Counted from the stretch's first letter, positions 18,332-27,516 are shown. The stretch is 64,000 nucleotides of DNA from Pseudomonas fluorescens NCIMB 11764 (GCF_000293885.2 NZ_CP010945.1:682001-746000), one strand, 5' to 3'. The notes: generated from the letters alone by a model not told the origin. Numbers and translations: made by a program.

Positions 18332-18356
18332 CCATCGCGGGCTTGCCCGCGATGGG
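18332..18356. terminator. GC-rich hairpin after the HAD gene
   Basis: ccatcgcgggc/gcccgcgatgg arms form a compact hairpin 5 bp past the HAD stop. There is no T-run, so it is better read as a REP-type half palindrome that may pause transcription. Confidence 0.5.
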
Positions 18357-18374
18357 GGTCGACTCGCCCAAGCC

Positions 18375-18800
18375 TTAAACCGGCTTCGCGCCCATCAATC
18401 CCGCAATCGCGACAAAACAAACAAAGCTGAACAGTGCCAGTGCAAAGGTGAACCTGCCGTTGCCTCCCGGCGCAGTGCGCAGCCTGTTCAGCCGCACCAG
18501 CAACCAGAACCAGCCCAACGCCGCCACGGTGTAGAGCACGCTGGACCCCAGCAACCACGTCTGCCCCAGCGGCCAGCCCACCAGGTGCACCATCCACCAG
18601 CCGGTAAACGGCATGCTCAGCAACGCCACGCCCATCAGTAGCCAGACGAACACTCGTGGCCGCTGGAGCGTGCGCGCCGCAGCAGTCGTATCGCCATTAC
18701 GCCGCGTTCGCCAAACCCATATCCCCAGGCCCAGTGCACAGCCCAACAATATTGCCGTCGCCGCGGTGTGGGCCATTTTCAGGGCAGTTAACGTTTCCAT
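18375..18800 (-). CDS. DUF2269-like small integral membrane protein
   Basis: A 141-aa protein with four hydrophobic segments: about residues 10-30, 50-72, 80-102 and 118-138. The N-terminal LKMAHTAATAILLG and central GWWMVH patterns resemble the DUF2269 family of unknown function. It lies 39 bp downstream of ilvA in the same direction, possibly co-transcribed. Nothing visible suggests a specific role. Confidence 0.6.
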   Translation of the reverse strand: METLTALKMAHTAATAILLGCALGLGIWVWRTRRNGDTTAAARTLQRPRVFVWLLMGVALLSMPFTGWWMVHLVGWPLGQTWLLGSSVLYTVAALGWFWLLVRLNRLRTAPGGNGRFTFALALFSFVCFVAIAGLMGAKPV

Positions 18801-18839
18801 TGTTCGATTTCCTTATGACCTGCCCATCAGCGTAGCCCC

Positions 18840-20354
18840 TCAGCCAAGAAACAGCTGATAGGCCGGGTTGTCGCTCTCGTCCCAGTACGGGTAGCCGATT
18901 TCTTCCAGCGCCGCCGGCACCAGATGACGTTCCTCGTGAGGCACTTGCAGGCCCGCGACCACACGACCATCCGCCGCGCCGTGGTTGCGGTAATGGAACA
19001 TCGAAATGTTCCAGCGCCCGCCCAGCTTGCTGAGGAAGTTGAACAGCGCGCCCGGCCGCTCCGGAAATTCAAAACGCAGCACCACTTCATCGACCACCTG
19101 CGCCGCGCGGCCGCCAACCATGTGCCGGATGTGCAACTTGGCCAGTTCGTTGTCGGTCAGGTCCAGCACCGGAAAACCCTGCTCGGTCAGGCTGGCGAGC
19201 AACGCACTGCGCGGGTCGTTTTCCGGGTGCGTCTGCACGCCAACGAAGATGTGCGCTTCGCTGCCGGTGTTGTAGCGGTAGTTGAATTCGGTGATCTGGC
19301 GCTTGCCGATGGCTTCGCAGAACGCCTTGAAGCTGCCCGGCTTCTCGGGAATGGTCACGGCGATAATGGCCTCGCGGCCCTCACCCAGCTCGGCGCGTTC
19401 GGCGACGTGACGCAAGCGGTCGAAGTTGACGTTGGCGCCGGAGTCGATGGCCACGAAGGTGTGACCTGTGACGGCGCGCTGCTCGACGTACTTCTTGATC
19501 CCGGCCACGCCCAAAGCGCCGGCAGGTTCAGTGATCGAGCGGGTATCGTCGTAGATATCCTTGATGGCCGCGCAGATCTCGTCGGTGCTGACCGTGATCA
19601 CTTCATCGACATAGTCTTTGCAGATATCGAAGGTGTGCTGACCGATCTGAGCGACCGCGACGCCATCGGCGAAGATGCCCACGGTCGGCAGCACCACGCG
19701 CTCGCCGGCGGCCATGGCCGCTTGCAGGCAATTGGAATCGTCCGGCTCGACGCCGATGATTTTGATTTCCGGGCGCAGGTATTTCACGTACGCCGCGATA
19801 CCGGCGATCAGCCCGCCGCCGCCCACCGGAACGAAGATCGCGTCCAGACGCCCAGGGTGCTGGCGCAGAATCTCCATGGCCACCGTGCCCTGCCCGGCAA
19901 TGGTGTGGGGATCGTCGTACGGGTGAATGTAGACGTAGCCTTTTTCGTCGACCAGTTTCAGCGAGTAGGCCAGGGCTTCCGGAAACGAATCCCCGTGCAG
20001 CACGACTTTGCCGCCTCGGGAACGCACACCTTCGACTTTGATCTCGGGAGTGGTTTTCGGCATGACGATGGTGGCTTTCACGCCCAGCACTTTCGCCGCC
20101 AGGGCCAGGCCCTGCGCGTGATTGCCCGCCGAAGCGGTCACTACGCCGCGAGCGCGCTCTTCATCGCTCAGCTGCGTGAGCTTGTTGTAGGCCCCGCGAA
20201 TCTTGAACGAGAACACCGGCTGCAAGTCTTCACGCTTGAGCAAAATACTGTTGCCCAGCCGCTCGGAGAGCTGGCGGGCAGTCTGCAATGGGGTTTCTAC
20301 GGCAACGTCATAAACGCGCGAGGTGAGGATCTTTTTGACGTACTGTTCGAGCAT
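18840..20354 (-). CDS. ilvA: Threonine ammonia-lyase, biosynthetic
   Basis: A 504-aa PLP enzyme converting threonine to 2-oxobutanoate, the first committed step of isoleucine synthesis. The catalytic PLP lysine lies in SFKIRGAYNKL, the substrate/PLP loop in SAGNHAQGLA and the glycine-rich phosphate loop in VGGGGLIAGIA. Two ACT-like regulatory subdomains fill about residues 330-504, identifying the allosterically inhibited biosynthetic form rather than the short catabolic TdcB. It is divergent from rpiA across 341 bp that hold a family A palindrome. Confidence 0.96.
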   Translation of the reverse strand: MLEQYVKKILTSRVYDVAVETPLQTARQLSERLGNSILLKREDLQPVFSFKIRGAYNKLTQLSDEERARGVVTASAGNHAQGLALAAKVLGVKATIVMPKTTPEIKVEGVRSRGGKVVLHGDSFPEALAYSLKLVDEKGYVYIHPYDDPHTIAGQGTVAMEILRQHPGRLDAIFVPVGGGGLIAGIAAYVKYLRPEIKIIGVEPDDSNCLQAAMAAGERVVLPTVGIFADGVAVAQIGQHTFDICKDYVDEVITVSTDEICAAIKDIYDDTRSITEPAGALGVAGIKKYVEQRAVTGHTFVAIDSGANVNFDRLRHVAERAELGEGREAIIAVTIPEKPGSFKAFCEAIGKRQITEFNYRYNTGSEAHIFVGVQTHPENDPRSALLASLTEQGFPVLDLTDNELAKLHIRHMVGGRAAQVVDEVVLRFEFPERPGALFNFLSKLGGRWNISMFHYRNHGAADGRVVAGLQVPHEERHLVPAALEEIGYPYWDESDNPAYQLFLG

Positions 20355-20457
20355 CGGAAAGCATCACTGAGCGGGTTGGGCAGGGCCATGGAGTCTAACC
20401 CGGCTTTCGGCCGGGCGACCACACTAAACCGGTGGTTTTAAGGCCAGGCACATACCT

Positions 20458-20581
20458 TGTGGCGAGGGAGCTTGCTCCCGCTCGGCTGCGCAGCAGTCGC
20501 AAACCCTGCTGGCGCGGTATGCCGGAAGGCATGCGAGAGGACCGCTTCGCGCTCCAGCGGGAGCAAGCTCCCTCGCCACAA
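20458..20581. repeat. Long palindromic repeat (REPIN-like), family A copy 4
   Basis: Both ends are intact around a centre with its own short palindrome (tgccggaaggca). It occupies much of the ilvA-rpiA divergent region, between the ilvA 5' side and the rpiA promoter. Confidence 0.9.
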
Positions 20582-20625
20582 GACTCTGCTCGCTCAGACA
20601 TACCGTCGCACCCGCCAATCGGGCA

Positions 20626-20654
20626 ATGACCTTCCCCGCCCCGAAGCCTATAAT
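20626..20654 (+). promoter_or_regulatory. Candidate sigma-70 promoter of rpiA
   Basis: A perfect TATAAT -10 at 20649-20654 lies 17 bp after ATGACC (4/6 match to the -35 consensus), about 40 bp before the rpiA start. The RBS is CGGAG. Confidence 0.6.
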
Positions 20655-20695
20655 GCCCGCCTTTCGTTTCCCCTCTTCGGCACCTCGGAGCCCGC

Positions 20696-21370
20696 ATGAC
20701 CCAGGATCAACTCAAACAGGCAGTGGCCCAGGCCGCCGTCGACTTCATCCTCCCGAAACTCGACGACAAGAGCATCGTCGGGGTCGGCACCGGCTCCACT
20801 GCCAACTGCTTCATCGATGCTTTGGCCCAGCATAAAGGTGCATTCGACGGCGCCGTCGCCAGCTCCGAAGCCACCGCCGCGCGCCTCAAGGGCCATGGCA
20901 TTCCGGTGTATGAGCTGAACACCGTCAGCGACCTGGAGTTCTACGTGGACGGCGCCGATGAAAGCGACGAGCACCTGAACCTGATCAAGGGCGGCGGCGC
21001 GGCCCTGACCCGCGAGAAGATCGTCGCGGCGGTGGCCAAGACCTTCATCTGCATCGCCGACGCCAGCAAACTGGTGCCGGTGCTCGGCGCGTTCCCGCTG
21101 CCGGTGGAAGTGATCCCGATGGCCCGCAGCCATGTGGCTCGCGAGCTCGTGAAGCTCGGCGGCGACCCGGTTTACCGTGAAGGCGTGTTGACCGACAACG
21201 GCAACATCATTCTGGATGTGTTCAACATGCAGATCACCAACCCGGTGGAGCTGGAGTCGCAGATCAATGCGATCGTCGGCGTGGTGACCAATGGGTTGTT
21301 CGCGGCGCGTCCGGCGGATTTGCTGTTGCTGGGCACCAGCGAAGGCGTGAAAACCCTCCGCGCCCAATAA
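20696..21370 (+). CDS. rpiA: Ribose-5-phosphate isomerase A
   Basis: A 224-aa enzyme interconverting ribose-5-phosphate and ribulose-5-phosphate in the pentose-phosphate pathway. Diagnostic motifs are [14 protein letters not shown] near residues 25-38, VDGADE near 84 and [11 protein letters not shown] near 97. Full length, with a CGGAG ribosome-binding site. ilvA is divergent upstream, the standard Pseudomonas arrangement. A family B palindrome follows the stop. Confidence 0.97.
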   Translation: MTQDQLKQAVAQAAVDFILPKLDDKSIVGVGTGSTANCFIDALAQHKGAFDGAVASSEATAARLKGHGIPVYELNTVSDLEFYVDGADESDEHLNLIKGGGAALTREKIVAAVAKTFICIADASKLVPVLGAFPLPVEVIPMARSHVARELVKLGGDPVYREGVLTDNGNIILDVFNMQITNPVELESQINAIVGVVTNGLFAARPADLLLLGTSEGVKTLRAQ

Positions 21371-21390
21371 TCAGACACGCAGATAAACCC

Positions 21391-21480
21391 TGTGGGAGCG
21401 AGCCTGCTCGCGATAGCGGTCTTTCAGTCAACATCTCTATCGACTGACACGACCTCATCGCGAGCAGGCTCGCTCCCACA
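21391..21480. repeat. REPIN-like palindrome, family B copy 1
   Basis: The tgtgggagcgagcctgctcgcgat end pairs with atcgcgagcaggctcgctcccaca around a roughly 45-bp centre. It sits between the convergent rpiA and SdiA-regulated-family genes and probably marks their 3' ends. Confidence 0.9.
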
Positions 21481-21498
21481 TTGGTTTTGGGGTGTTGG

Positions 21499-22416
21499 TT
21501 AGTTTTGCGTTGGTTTTTTGAAGACGTAGAACAGGTTCGGCTCGCTCACCAGGTACATCGTGCCGTCGTCATCCATGGCGATCCCTTCCGCTTGCGGCAC
21601 CGTCTTCTGCAACCCCTGACGCCCCTTGTTCAATGACATGGTGCTCAGTGGTCGCCCGTCCACGTCCAGCTCCAGAATCAGTCGCGACTCGTCGGACAGC
21701 GCCAGCAAATGGCCGCTGCGTTCGTCGTATTGCAGACTCGACAGGTCTCGGACAAACATCCCGGCATCGCGCTTGGGGTTGTTGACCACGTGCACCGCGT
21801 AAGATTTTTCCGGGTTGTAATGCGGGAAACCCTGCACTTCATAGATCAGCATCGGGTCGCGCTCCTTGGCGACAAACAGGCGTTTGCCCACCGAATCGTA
21901 GGCCAGGCCTTCGAAGCCCTTGTTGCCGCTCATGTGCACGCCCAAGGTCATTTGCTCGGCTTCCGCTGCGTCGAGGAACGTGGTGTCCTTTTCCAGATGA
22001 ATCTTGATCAGCCGTTGCTGGCGCTCGTCAGTGATCACATACGTGTCGGCGCTGATGAACTCCACTGCCTCCGGATCACCGAAGCCGACCAGCGAGATAC
22101 GCCGAATGATCCGGCCTTCCAGCGACAGCTCGATCAGTTCGGAGTTTTTGTTGGTGACGGTGAACAGGCTTTTGCGCACCGGATCAAAGGTCAGCGCCGA
22201 CACATCGTCGTCCAGGCCTTCGATGACCCGACCCTCGACCGCGACCTGATAGTGACCCAGGCCGATGGACTGTTCGCTCTCAGCCTGCCAAAGCGTGTGC
22301 AGATTGAACCAGGTGCGCTCGAACAGCCGCAGGTACTGGCCGATCGCAACCAGCACGATCAGCGCAATTACCAGCACAATCAGCATCAGGGGTTTGGGAC
22401 GGGCAAGTCGGCGCAT
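21499..22416 (-). CDS. SdiA-regulated family protein, paralogue 1
   Basis: A 305-aa protein with an N-terminal membrane anchor (residues 12-30, LMLIVLVIALIVLVAIGQYL). A beta-propeller-like extracytoplasmic domain follows, with repeated blades such as GLDDDVSALTFDP, GFEGLAYDSVGKRLFV and AEGIAMDDDGTMYLVSEPN. This is the SdiA-regulated (YjiK-like) family, whose function is unknown. It lies 116 bp downstream of a clear paralogue in the same direction; both end with the same MYLVSEPNLFY(V/R)F signature. Confidence 0.75.
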   Translation of the reverse strand: MRRLARPKPLMLIVLVIALIVLVAIGQYLRLFERTWFNLHTLWQAESEQSIGLGHYQVAVEGRVIEGLDDDVSALTFDPVRKSLFTVTNKNSELIELSLEGRIIRRISLVGFGDPEAVEFISADTYVITDERQQRLIKIHLEKDTTFLDAAEAEQMTLGVHMSGNKGFEGLAYDSVGKRLFVAKERDPMLIYEVQGFPHYNPEKSYAVHVVNNPKRDAGMFVRDLSSLQYDERSGHLLALSDESRLILELDVDGRPLSTMSLNKGRQGLQKTVPQAEGIAMDDDGTMYLVSEPNLFYVFKKPTQN

Positions 22417-22532
22417 TCAGGCAAGCTCGGAATCAGGACGGGTGGATGAAATACCACGGCAGTCTGAATTGAAGCTTAATGGCCATTAGCCTGGGCCTAC
22501 AACTGAGCGTCGCGTTTCCTACAAAAATCGAA

Positions 22533-23465
22533 TCAGTGCTGCTTTTCGAATCGATAGAACAGGTTAGGCTCGCTCACCATGTACAGCGTGCCATTGTCAT
22601 CCATGGTCACGCCTTCGGCGCGAGGAATGGTCTTCTTCAGACCATTGAAGCCCCCCAGCAAGGTCATGAAACTGACCTGCTCGCCCTTCTCGTCCAGCTC
22701 CAGCAGCAAGTGGGAGTCAGCGGACAGCACCAGCGTGTGCCGGGTGCGCGGGTCAATGGCCAGGGCCGAGAGGTTGCGGATGTCCAGTTCGTCACTGGCA
22801 AGCTTCTGCTTGTCGCCGGTGAGTGTCTGACCGTCGGCGCTTTTCCAGGTGAACAGTGCCGGTGGCCGTTCCTCACCCAGCAGCATTTGTTGATTGCGTG
22901 CATCCCAGACCATCGCTTCGAAGGCTTTGTTCTGGTCTTTCGACGGACCGAGGTCGTACTTCGGGAAGTTGGCGATGTTCAACTCACGGGTATCGACGTC
23001 GACTTTGACGATGGTCAGCAAGTGCTCACGCTCATCGACGATGGCCAGCAGGCCGTTGCCCATGACCGTCACGGCTTCCGGATTGCTCCAGCCCACCAGC
23101 GGCATCTTGCGCAACACATCGCCTTGCAAAGTCAGCTCGACCAGGAACGGGTTTTTGCCCATCACCGAGAACAGGGTTTTGGTTTGAGGGTTGTAGGCCA
23201 GGTCGGACGCTTCGTCCTTTTCCATCCCCGGCAATGGCTTGGCATCGATTACCGCGCGGTATTCCGGGAGCCAGATACTTTCCTGGCGTTCGGTTTGGCT
23301 TTCGAAACGCTCCAGCACCCAGAGCACACCGCGGTCATCCCAATGCATCGCAAACGCAAGGCCATACGCGGCGGCCACGGCCAGCAACAGCCAGTAATAC
23401 CAGCGCATGAAAAAGCGCGGGCGCCGGGCAGTTTTAAGCGTGGGCAGCGATTGGATGGCCATCAA
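22533..23465 (-). CDS. SdiA-regulated family protein, paralogue 2
   Basis: A 310-aa tandem paralogue of the preceding gene. A hydrophobic N-terminal anchor is at about residues 20-40 (MRWYYWLLLAVAAAYGLAF), followed by an extracytoplasmic propeller-like domain. Shared landmarks are SDLAYNPQTKTLFSV, GWSNPEAVTVMGNGL and AEGVTMDDNGTLYMVSEPN. The pair probably arose by an old local duplication, since only the structural core is still similar. Function unknown. Confidence 0.75.
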   Translation of the reverse strand: MMAIQSLPTLKTARRPRFFMRWYYWLLLAVAAAYGLAFAMHWDDRGVLWVLERFESQTERQESIWLPEYRAVIDAKPLPGMEKDEASDLAYNPQTKTLFSVMGKNPFLVELTLQGDVLRKMPLVGWSNPEAVTVMGNGLLAIVDEREHLLTIVKVDVDTRELNIANFPKYDLGPSKDQNKAFEAMVWDARNQQMLLGEERPPALFTWKSADGQTLTGDKQKLASDELDIRNLSALAIDPRTRHTLVLSADSHLLLELDEKGEQVSFMTLLGGFNGLKKTIPRAEGVTMDDNGTLYMVSEPNLFYRFEKQH

Positions 23466-23610
23466 GGGATGCGTTCCAGAAATTCAGGCTAAGGGTAATA
23501 GCACAATTGGGACCGGCTCAGACGCCGGATTCCGCGGAATTATCCAGACAAGATGTGAAAAAAACGGCAAATGGCGGGATTGCCCTTTTTCGGCCGACCA
23601 CAAAAACCAA

Positions 23611-23702
23611 TGCGGGAGCGAGCCTGCTCGCGATGAGGCCGTGTCAGTCGACAAAGATGTTGAATGACAGACCGCCATCGCGAGCAGGCTCGCTCCCACA
23701 GG
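23611..23702. repeat. REPIN-like palindrome, family B copy 2
   Basis: tgcgggagcgagcctgctcgcgatg and its inverse catcgcgagcaggctcgctcccaca flank a 40-bp centre, just downstream of the FAH-family stop. Confidence 0.9.
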
Positions 23703-23711
23703 GTGTTGCGG

Positions 23712-24377
23712 TTAGCGGACGCTGCTTGTGAAGCTGCTGGCGCCCGGCAATTCGATAACCAGCTCATCACCGACATTCAGCGGACCCACGCCAACCGGCG
23801 TGCCAGTCAGGATCACATCACCGGCCTGCAGCGAGAAGCAGCCGGCCATGTGCTGGATCATCGGCACGATCGGGTTGAGCATCGCGCTGCTGTTGCCATC
23901 CTGGCGGACTTCGCCGTTGATGGTCAGGCGAATGCCGATGTCAGTCAGGTCGGCAAAGGTGCTGCCGGACACGAACGGGGCAATCACTGCGGCACCGTCG
24001 AAAGACTTGGCGATTTCCCATGGCAGGCCCTTGGATTTCAGCTCGGCCTGCTTGTCGCGCAGGGTCAGGTCCAGCGCCGGGGCGAAACCTGAAATGGCAT
24101 CCAGCACTTCTTCACGGCTTGGCTTCGTCGACAAAGGCTTGCCGATCAACACCGCGATTTCCGCTTCGTAATGCACCGAGCCACGCTCGGTTGGAATGGT
24201 AAAACCACCTTCCAGCGGCACCACGCAACTGCCCGGCTTGATGAACAGCAGCGGCTCTGTAGGCACCGGGTTGTCCAGTTCCTTGGCGTGTTCGGCGTAG
24301 TTGCGGCCGATGCACACCACTTTACCCAATGGAAAGTGGATACGCGTTCCATCGACATACTGGTGCTGATAGCTCAT
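23712..24377 (-). CDS. Fumarylacetoacetate hydrolase family protein
   Basis: A 221-aa FAH-fold protein starting MSYQHQYVDGTRI. Visible motifs are CIGRNYAEHAKEL, the metal-binding HYEAEIAVLIGK and the terminal GDVILTGTPVGVGPLN. Such short FAHD1-type enzymes are acylpyruvases or oxaloacetate decarboxylases. It lies 37 bp downstream of D-2-hydroxyglutarate dehydrogenase in the same direction, so the two are probably one transcript. That suggests a clean-up or 2-oxoacid role beside SerA by-product recycling (inference). Confidence 0.85.
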   Translation of the reverse strand: MSYQHQYVDGTRIHFPLGKVVCIGRNYAEHAKELDNPVPTEPLLFIKPGSCVVPLEGGFTIPTERGSVHYEAEIAVLIGKPLSTKPSREEVLDAISGFAPALDLTLRDKQAELKSKGLPWEIAKSFDGAAVIAPFVSGSTFADLTDIGIRLTINGEVRQDGNSSAMLNPIVPMIQHMAGCFSLQAGDVILTGTPVGVGPLNVGDELVIELPGASSFTSSVR

Positions 24378-24414
24378 TGACCGACTCCTGGTTCGTAGCT
24401 CTTAAGTTCGAAAG

Positions 24415-25809
24415 TCAAACAGCGAAAATCTTGCCCGGGTTCATGATGCCGTTCGGGTCGAACACCGCTTTGACGGCTTTCATGTACTCGATCTCAACCG
24501 GCGAGCGGCTATAGGTCAAGTAATCACGCTTGGTCATGCCCACGCCGTGTTCGGCGGAAATCGAACCGTTGTACTTCTCGACGGTTTCGAATACCCACTT
24601 GTTGACGGTGGCGCACTTGGCGAAGAACTCGTCCTTGCTCAGGTTATCGGGCTTGAGGATGTTCAGGTGCAGGTTGCCATCGCCAATGTGACCGAACCAG
24701 ACGATTTCGAAATCCGGGTAGTGTTCGCCGACGATCGCATCAATTTCCTTCAGGAACGCCGGGACTTTCGACACAGTGACCGAAATGTCGTTCTTGTACG
24801 GCGTCCAGTGGGAGATGGTTTCAGAGATGTATTCGCGCAGCTTCCACAGGTTCTGCAACTGGGTTTCACTTTGGCTCATCACGCCGTCCAGCACCCAGCC
24901 CTGCTCGACGCAGTGCTCGAAGGTTTCCAGGGCGTGGTTGGCCACTTCTTCGGTGGTCGCTTCGAATTCCAGCAGTGCATAGAACGGGCAATCGGTTTCG
25001 AACGGTGCTGGCACATCGCCGCGCCCCATGACTTTGGCCAGGGCCTTGTCGGAGAAGAACTCGAAGGCCGTCAGGTCGAGCTTGCTCTGGAAGGCGTGCA
25101 ACACCGGCATGATCGAGTCGAAATCGGCGGTGCCGAGCACCATCGCAGTGAGGTTTTTCGGCGCACGGTCCAGACGCATGGTCGCTTCGACCACAAAACC
25201 GAGGGTGCCTTCCGCGCCAATGAACAGCTGACGCAGGTCGTAGCCGGTGGCGTTCTTGATCAGATCGCGGTTCAGTTCCAGCACATCGCCCTTGCCGGTG
25301 ACGACTTTCATGCCGGCCACCCAGTTACGGGTCATGCCGTAGCGAATGACCTTGATCCCGCCGGCATTGGTGCCGATATTGCCGCCAATCTGGCTCGAAC
25401 CTGCGGAAGCGAAATCCACTGGATAGTACAGGCCTTTGTCTTCGGCGACGTTCTGCAGGTGCTCGGTGACCACACCCGGCTGGCATACAGCGGTGCGGTC
25501 GGTCAGGTTCACGTCGAGAATCTGGTTCATGTAGTCGAACGACACAACCACTTCGCCATTGGCGGCCACCGCAGCGGCGGACAGCCCGGTACGTCCGCCG
25601 GACGGCACCAGCGCCACCTTGTGCTTATTGGCCCAAAGGACGATGGCCTGGACCTGTTCGGTGGTCTTGGGAAACACAATGGCGGTCGGGGCCGGGGCGA
25701 AGTGTTTGGTCCAATCCTTGCCGTAAGCATTCAGGGAGTCGGCATCGGTCAGCACCTTGCCAGGCTCAACCAAGGTCTTCAGCTCATCAATCAGGGCAGG
25801 ATTGGTCAT
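24415..25809 (-). CDS. D-2-hydroxyglutarate dehydrogenase (FAD-binding)
   Basis: A 464-aa vanillyl-alcohol-oxidase-fold flavoprotein with the FAD-binding PCMH domain (VPSGGRTGLSAAAV; GGNIGTNAGGIKVIRYG) and C-terminal FAD_oxidase_C domain with GHIGDGNLHLNI and ISAEHGVGMTKR. The D-lactate/glycolate dehydrogenase relatives share this fold. Position decides: it is divergent from serA, and the Pseudomonas enzyme at this locus oxidises D-2-hydroxyglutarate made by SerA, keeping serine synthesis moving. I chose the ATG at 25809 (MTNPALIDEL); an ATG 10 codons earlier is possible but gives a non-family leader. Confidence 0.88.
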   Translation of the reverse strand: MTNPALIDELKTLVEPGKVLTDADSLNAYGKDWTKHFAPAPTAIVFPKTTEQVQAIVLWANKHKVALVPSGGRTGLSAAAVAANGEVVVSFDYMNQILDVNLTDRTAVCQPGVVTEHLQNVAEDKGLYYPVDFASAGSSQIGGNIGTNAGGIKVIRYGMTRNWVAGMKVVTGKGDVLELNRDLIKNATGYDLRQLFIGAEGTLGFVVEATMRLDRAPKNLTAMVLGTADFDSIMPVLHAFQSKLDLTAFEFFSDKALAKVMGRGDVPAPFETDCPFYALLEFEATTEEVANHALETFEHCVEQGWVLDGVMSQSETQLQNLWKLREYISETISHWTPYKNDISVTVSKVPAFLKEIDAIVGEHYPDFEIVWFGHIGDGNLHLNILKPDNLSKDEFFAKCATVNKWVFETVEKYNGSISAEHGVGMTKRDYLTYSRSPVEIEYMKAVKAVFDPNGIMNPGKIFAV

Positions 25810-25875
25810 CGACGGAACTCTCGAACAATTCATGGTCATCCTGAGAACGCTTCACGTCGCAGGAATGAGTGTTTA

Positions 25876-25907
25876 GCGGGGTGCATATGCTAGCATACCG
25901 ACCCCGC
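25876..25907. promoter_or_regulatory. 32-bp dyad in the D2HGDH/serA divergent region
   Basis: Outer arms GCGGGGT (25876-25882) and ACCCCGC (25901-25907) share one centre with a perfect inner 12-bp palindrome TATGCTAGCATA (25886-25897). No T-run follows. This is a candidate operator for a dimeric regulator of both genes. Confidence 0.6.
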
Positions 25908-26013
25908 AGGATAGTGCCCAACGGCTATTCTGCGGCGACGGCTTTCCTGCCGTCCGGGTCAGCGTCTGCTGGCTATTTCCTGCCATTTTTCTCCGGGATA
26001 CAGGTTTACGCAG

Positions 26014-27243
26014 ATGAGCAAGACTTCTCTCGATAAGAGCAAGATCAAGTTCCTTCTTCTCGAAGGCGTCCACCAATCGGCTGTCGACGTTCTCAAGTCG
26101 GCGGGCTACACCAGCATCGAGTACCTCACCGGTTCTCTGCCGGAAGCTCAGCTGAAGGAAAAGATCGCTGATGCTCACTTCATCGGCATTCGCTCCCGCA
26201 CTCAACTGACCGAAGAGATCTTCGATCACGCGAAGAAGCTCGTGGCTGTAGGGTGTTTCTGCATCGGCACCAACCAGGTTGACCTGAACGCGGCCCGCGA
26301 ACGCGGTATCGCGGTGTTCAACGCTCCGTACTCCAACACTCGCTCCGTTGCCGAGCTGGTGCTGGCCGAAGCGATCCTGTTGCTGCGCGGCATCCCTGAG
26401 AAGAACGCTTCCTGCCACCGTGGCGGCTGGATCAAGAGCGCGGCCAACTCCTTCGAAATCCGTGGCAAGAAGCTCGGCATCGTCGGCTACGGCTCGATCG
26501 GTACGCAACTGTCGGTCCTGGCTGAAGGCCTGGGCATGCAGGTGTACTTCTACGACACCGTGACCAAGCTGCCACTGGGCAACGCGACCCAGGTCGGCAA
26601 CCTGCACGAGCTGTTGGGCATGTCCGACATCGTCACCCTGCACGTTCCGGAAACCGCTGCGACCCAGTGGATGATCGGCGAGAAGGAAATCCGCTCCATC
26701 AAGAAGGGCGGCATCCTGATCAACGCCGCGCGCGGCACCGTGGTCGAGCTGCAAGCCCTGGCGGACGCGATCAAGGACAAGCACCTGATCGGCGCGGCCA
26801 TCGACGTATTCCCGGTGGAGCCACGCTCCAACGACGAAGAGTTCGAAAGCCCGCTGCGTGGCCTGGACAACGTGATCCTGACCCCGCACATCGGTGGTTC
26901 CACCGCTGAGGCGCAAGCCAACATCGGTCTGGAAGTGGCAGAAAAACTGGTCAAGTACAGCGACAACGGTACTTCGGTATCGTCGGTGAACTTCCCGGAA
27001 GTGGCCCTGCCGGCTCACCCTGGCAAGCACCGTCTGCTGCACATCCACGAGAACATCCCGGGTGTGATGAGCGAGATCAACAAGGTCTTCGCCGAAAACG
27101 GCATCAACATCTCCGGTCAGTTCCTGCAGACCAACGAGAAAGTCGGCTACGTGGTCATCGACGTCGACGCCGAGTACTCGGACCTGGCGCAAGAGAAGCT
27201 GCAGCACATCAACGGCACCATTCGTTGCCGCGTGTTGTTCTGA
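26014..27243 (+). CDS. serA: D-3-phosphoglycerate dehydrogenase
   Basis: A 409-aa enzyme for the first step of serine synthesis; homologues also reduce 2-oxoglutarate to D-2-hydroxyglutarate. The catalytic domain carries GIRSRTQLTEE, the NAD-binding motif GYGSIGTQLS near residue 157 and the NAARG active-site Arg region. The C-terminal ACT domain (about 335-409) is the serine-binding regulatory part. The last 149 bp (27095-27243) are repeated at 29813-29961 with one synonymous difference. The intact gene is this copy. It is followed by a strong terminator and then the bacteriocin cassette. Confidence 0.97.
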   Translation: MSKTSLDKSKIKFLLLEGVHQSAVDVLKSAGYTSIEYLTGSLPEAQLKEKIADAHFIGIRSRTQLTEEIFDHAKKLVAVGCFCIGTNQVDLNAARERGIAVFNAPYSNTRSVAELVLAEAILLLRGIPEKNASCHRGGWIKSAANSFEIRGKKLGIVGYGSIGTQLSVLAEGLGMQVYFYDTVTKLPLGNATQVGNLHELLGMSDIVTLHVPETAATQWMIGEKEIRSIKKGGILINAARGTVVELQALADAIKDKHLIGAAIDVFPVEPRSNDEEFESPLRGLDNVILTPHIGGSTAEAQANIGLEVAEKLVKYSDNGTSVSSVNFPEVALPAHPGKHRLLHIHENIPGVMSEINKVFAENGINISGQFLQTNEKVGYVVIDVDAEYSDLAQEKLQHINGTIRCRVLF

Positions 27244-27340
27244 TCGCGACTGCAGGGGCGAGCTCTGCTCGCAAAAAAACGTGCGGACTCCGTGGGCACC
27301 CAGACTGCCCACGTCATTACTGGCGTCCAGCGTTGTAAAA

Positions 27341-27378
27341 GGGAGCCCCTCGGCCTAGTGCCGAGGGGCTCCCTTTTT
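27341..27378 (+). terminator. Rho-independent terminator after serA
   Basis: A GGGAGCCCCTCGG stem pairs perfectly with CCGAGGGGCTCCC around CCTAGTG, followed by TTTTT. It lies 98 bp past the serA stop, inside the presumed inserted interval. It would stop serA transcripts before the oppositely oriented immunity gene. Confidence 0.9.
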
Positions 27379-27516
27379 GTTAATTGTCTAACCCTCAAAC
27401 AATCGTAAACCTATCTCTAGACTAGGCAGAATCTAGTCACCAGCATCAGGAAGCCGGACGTTTCCAAACAATATAGTTGCTAATCGCGCCCTAAAGGTGA
27501 CAGACGCTTAGCAAAA

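Noticed and set aside
21391..23702. CRISPR array made of the gtgggagcgagcctg repeats
   Set aside because: Units are paired inverted repeats far apart, not regularly spaced direct repeats, and no cas gene is present.
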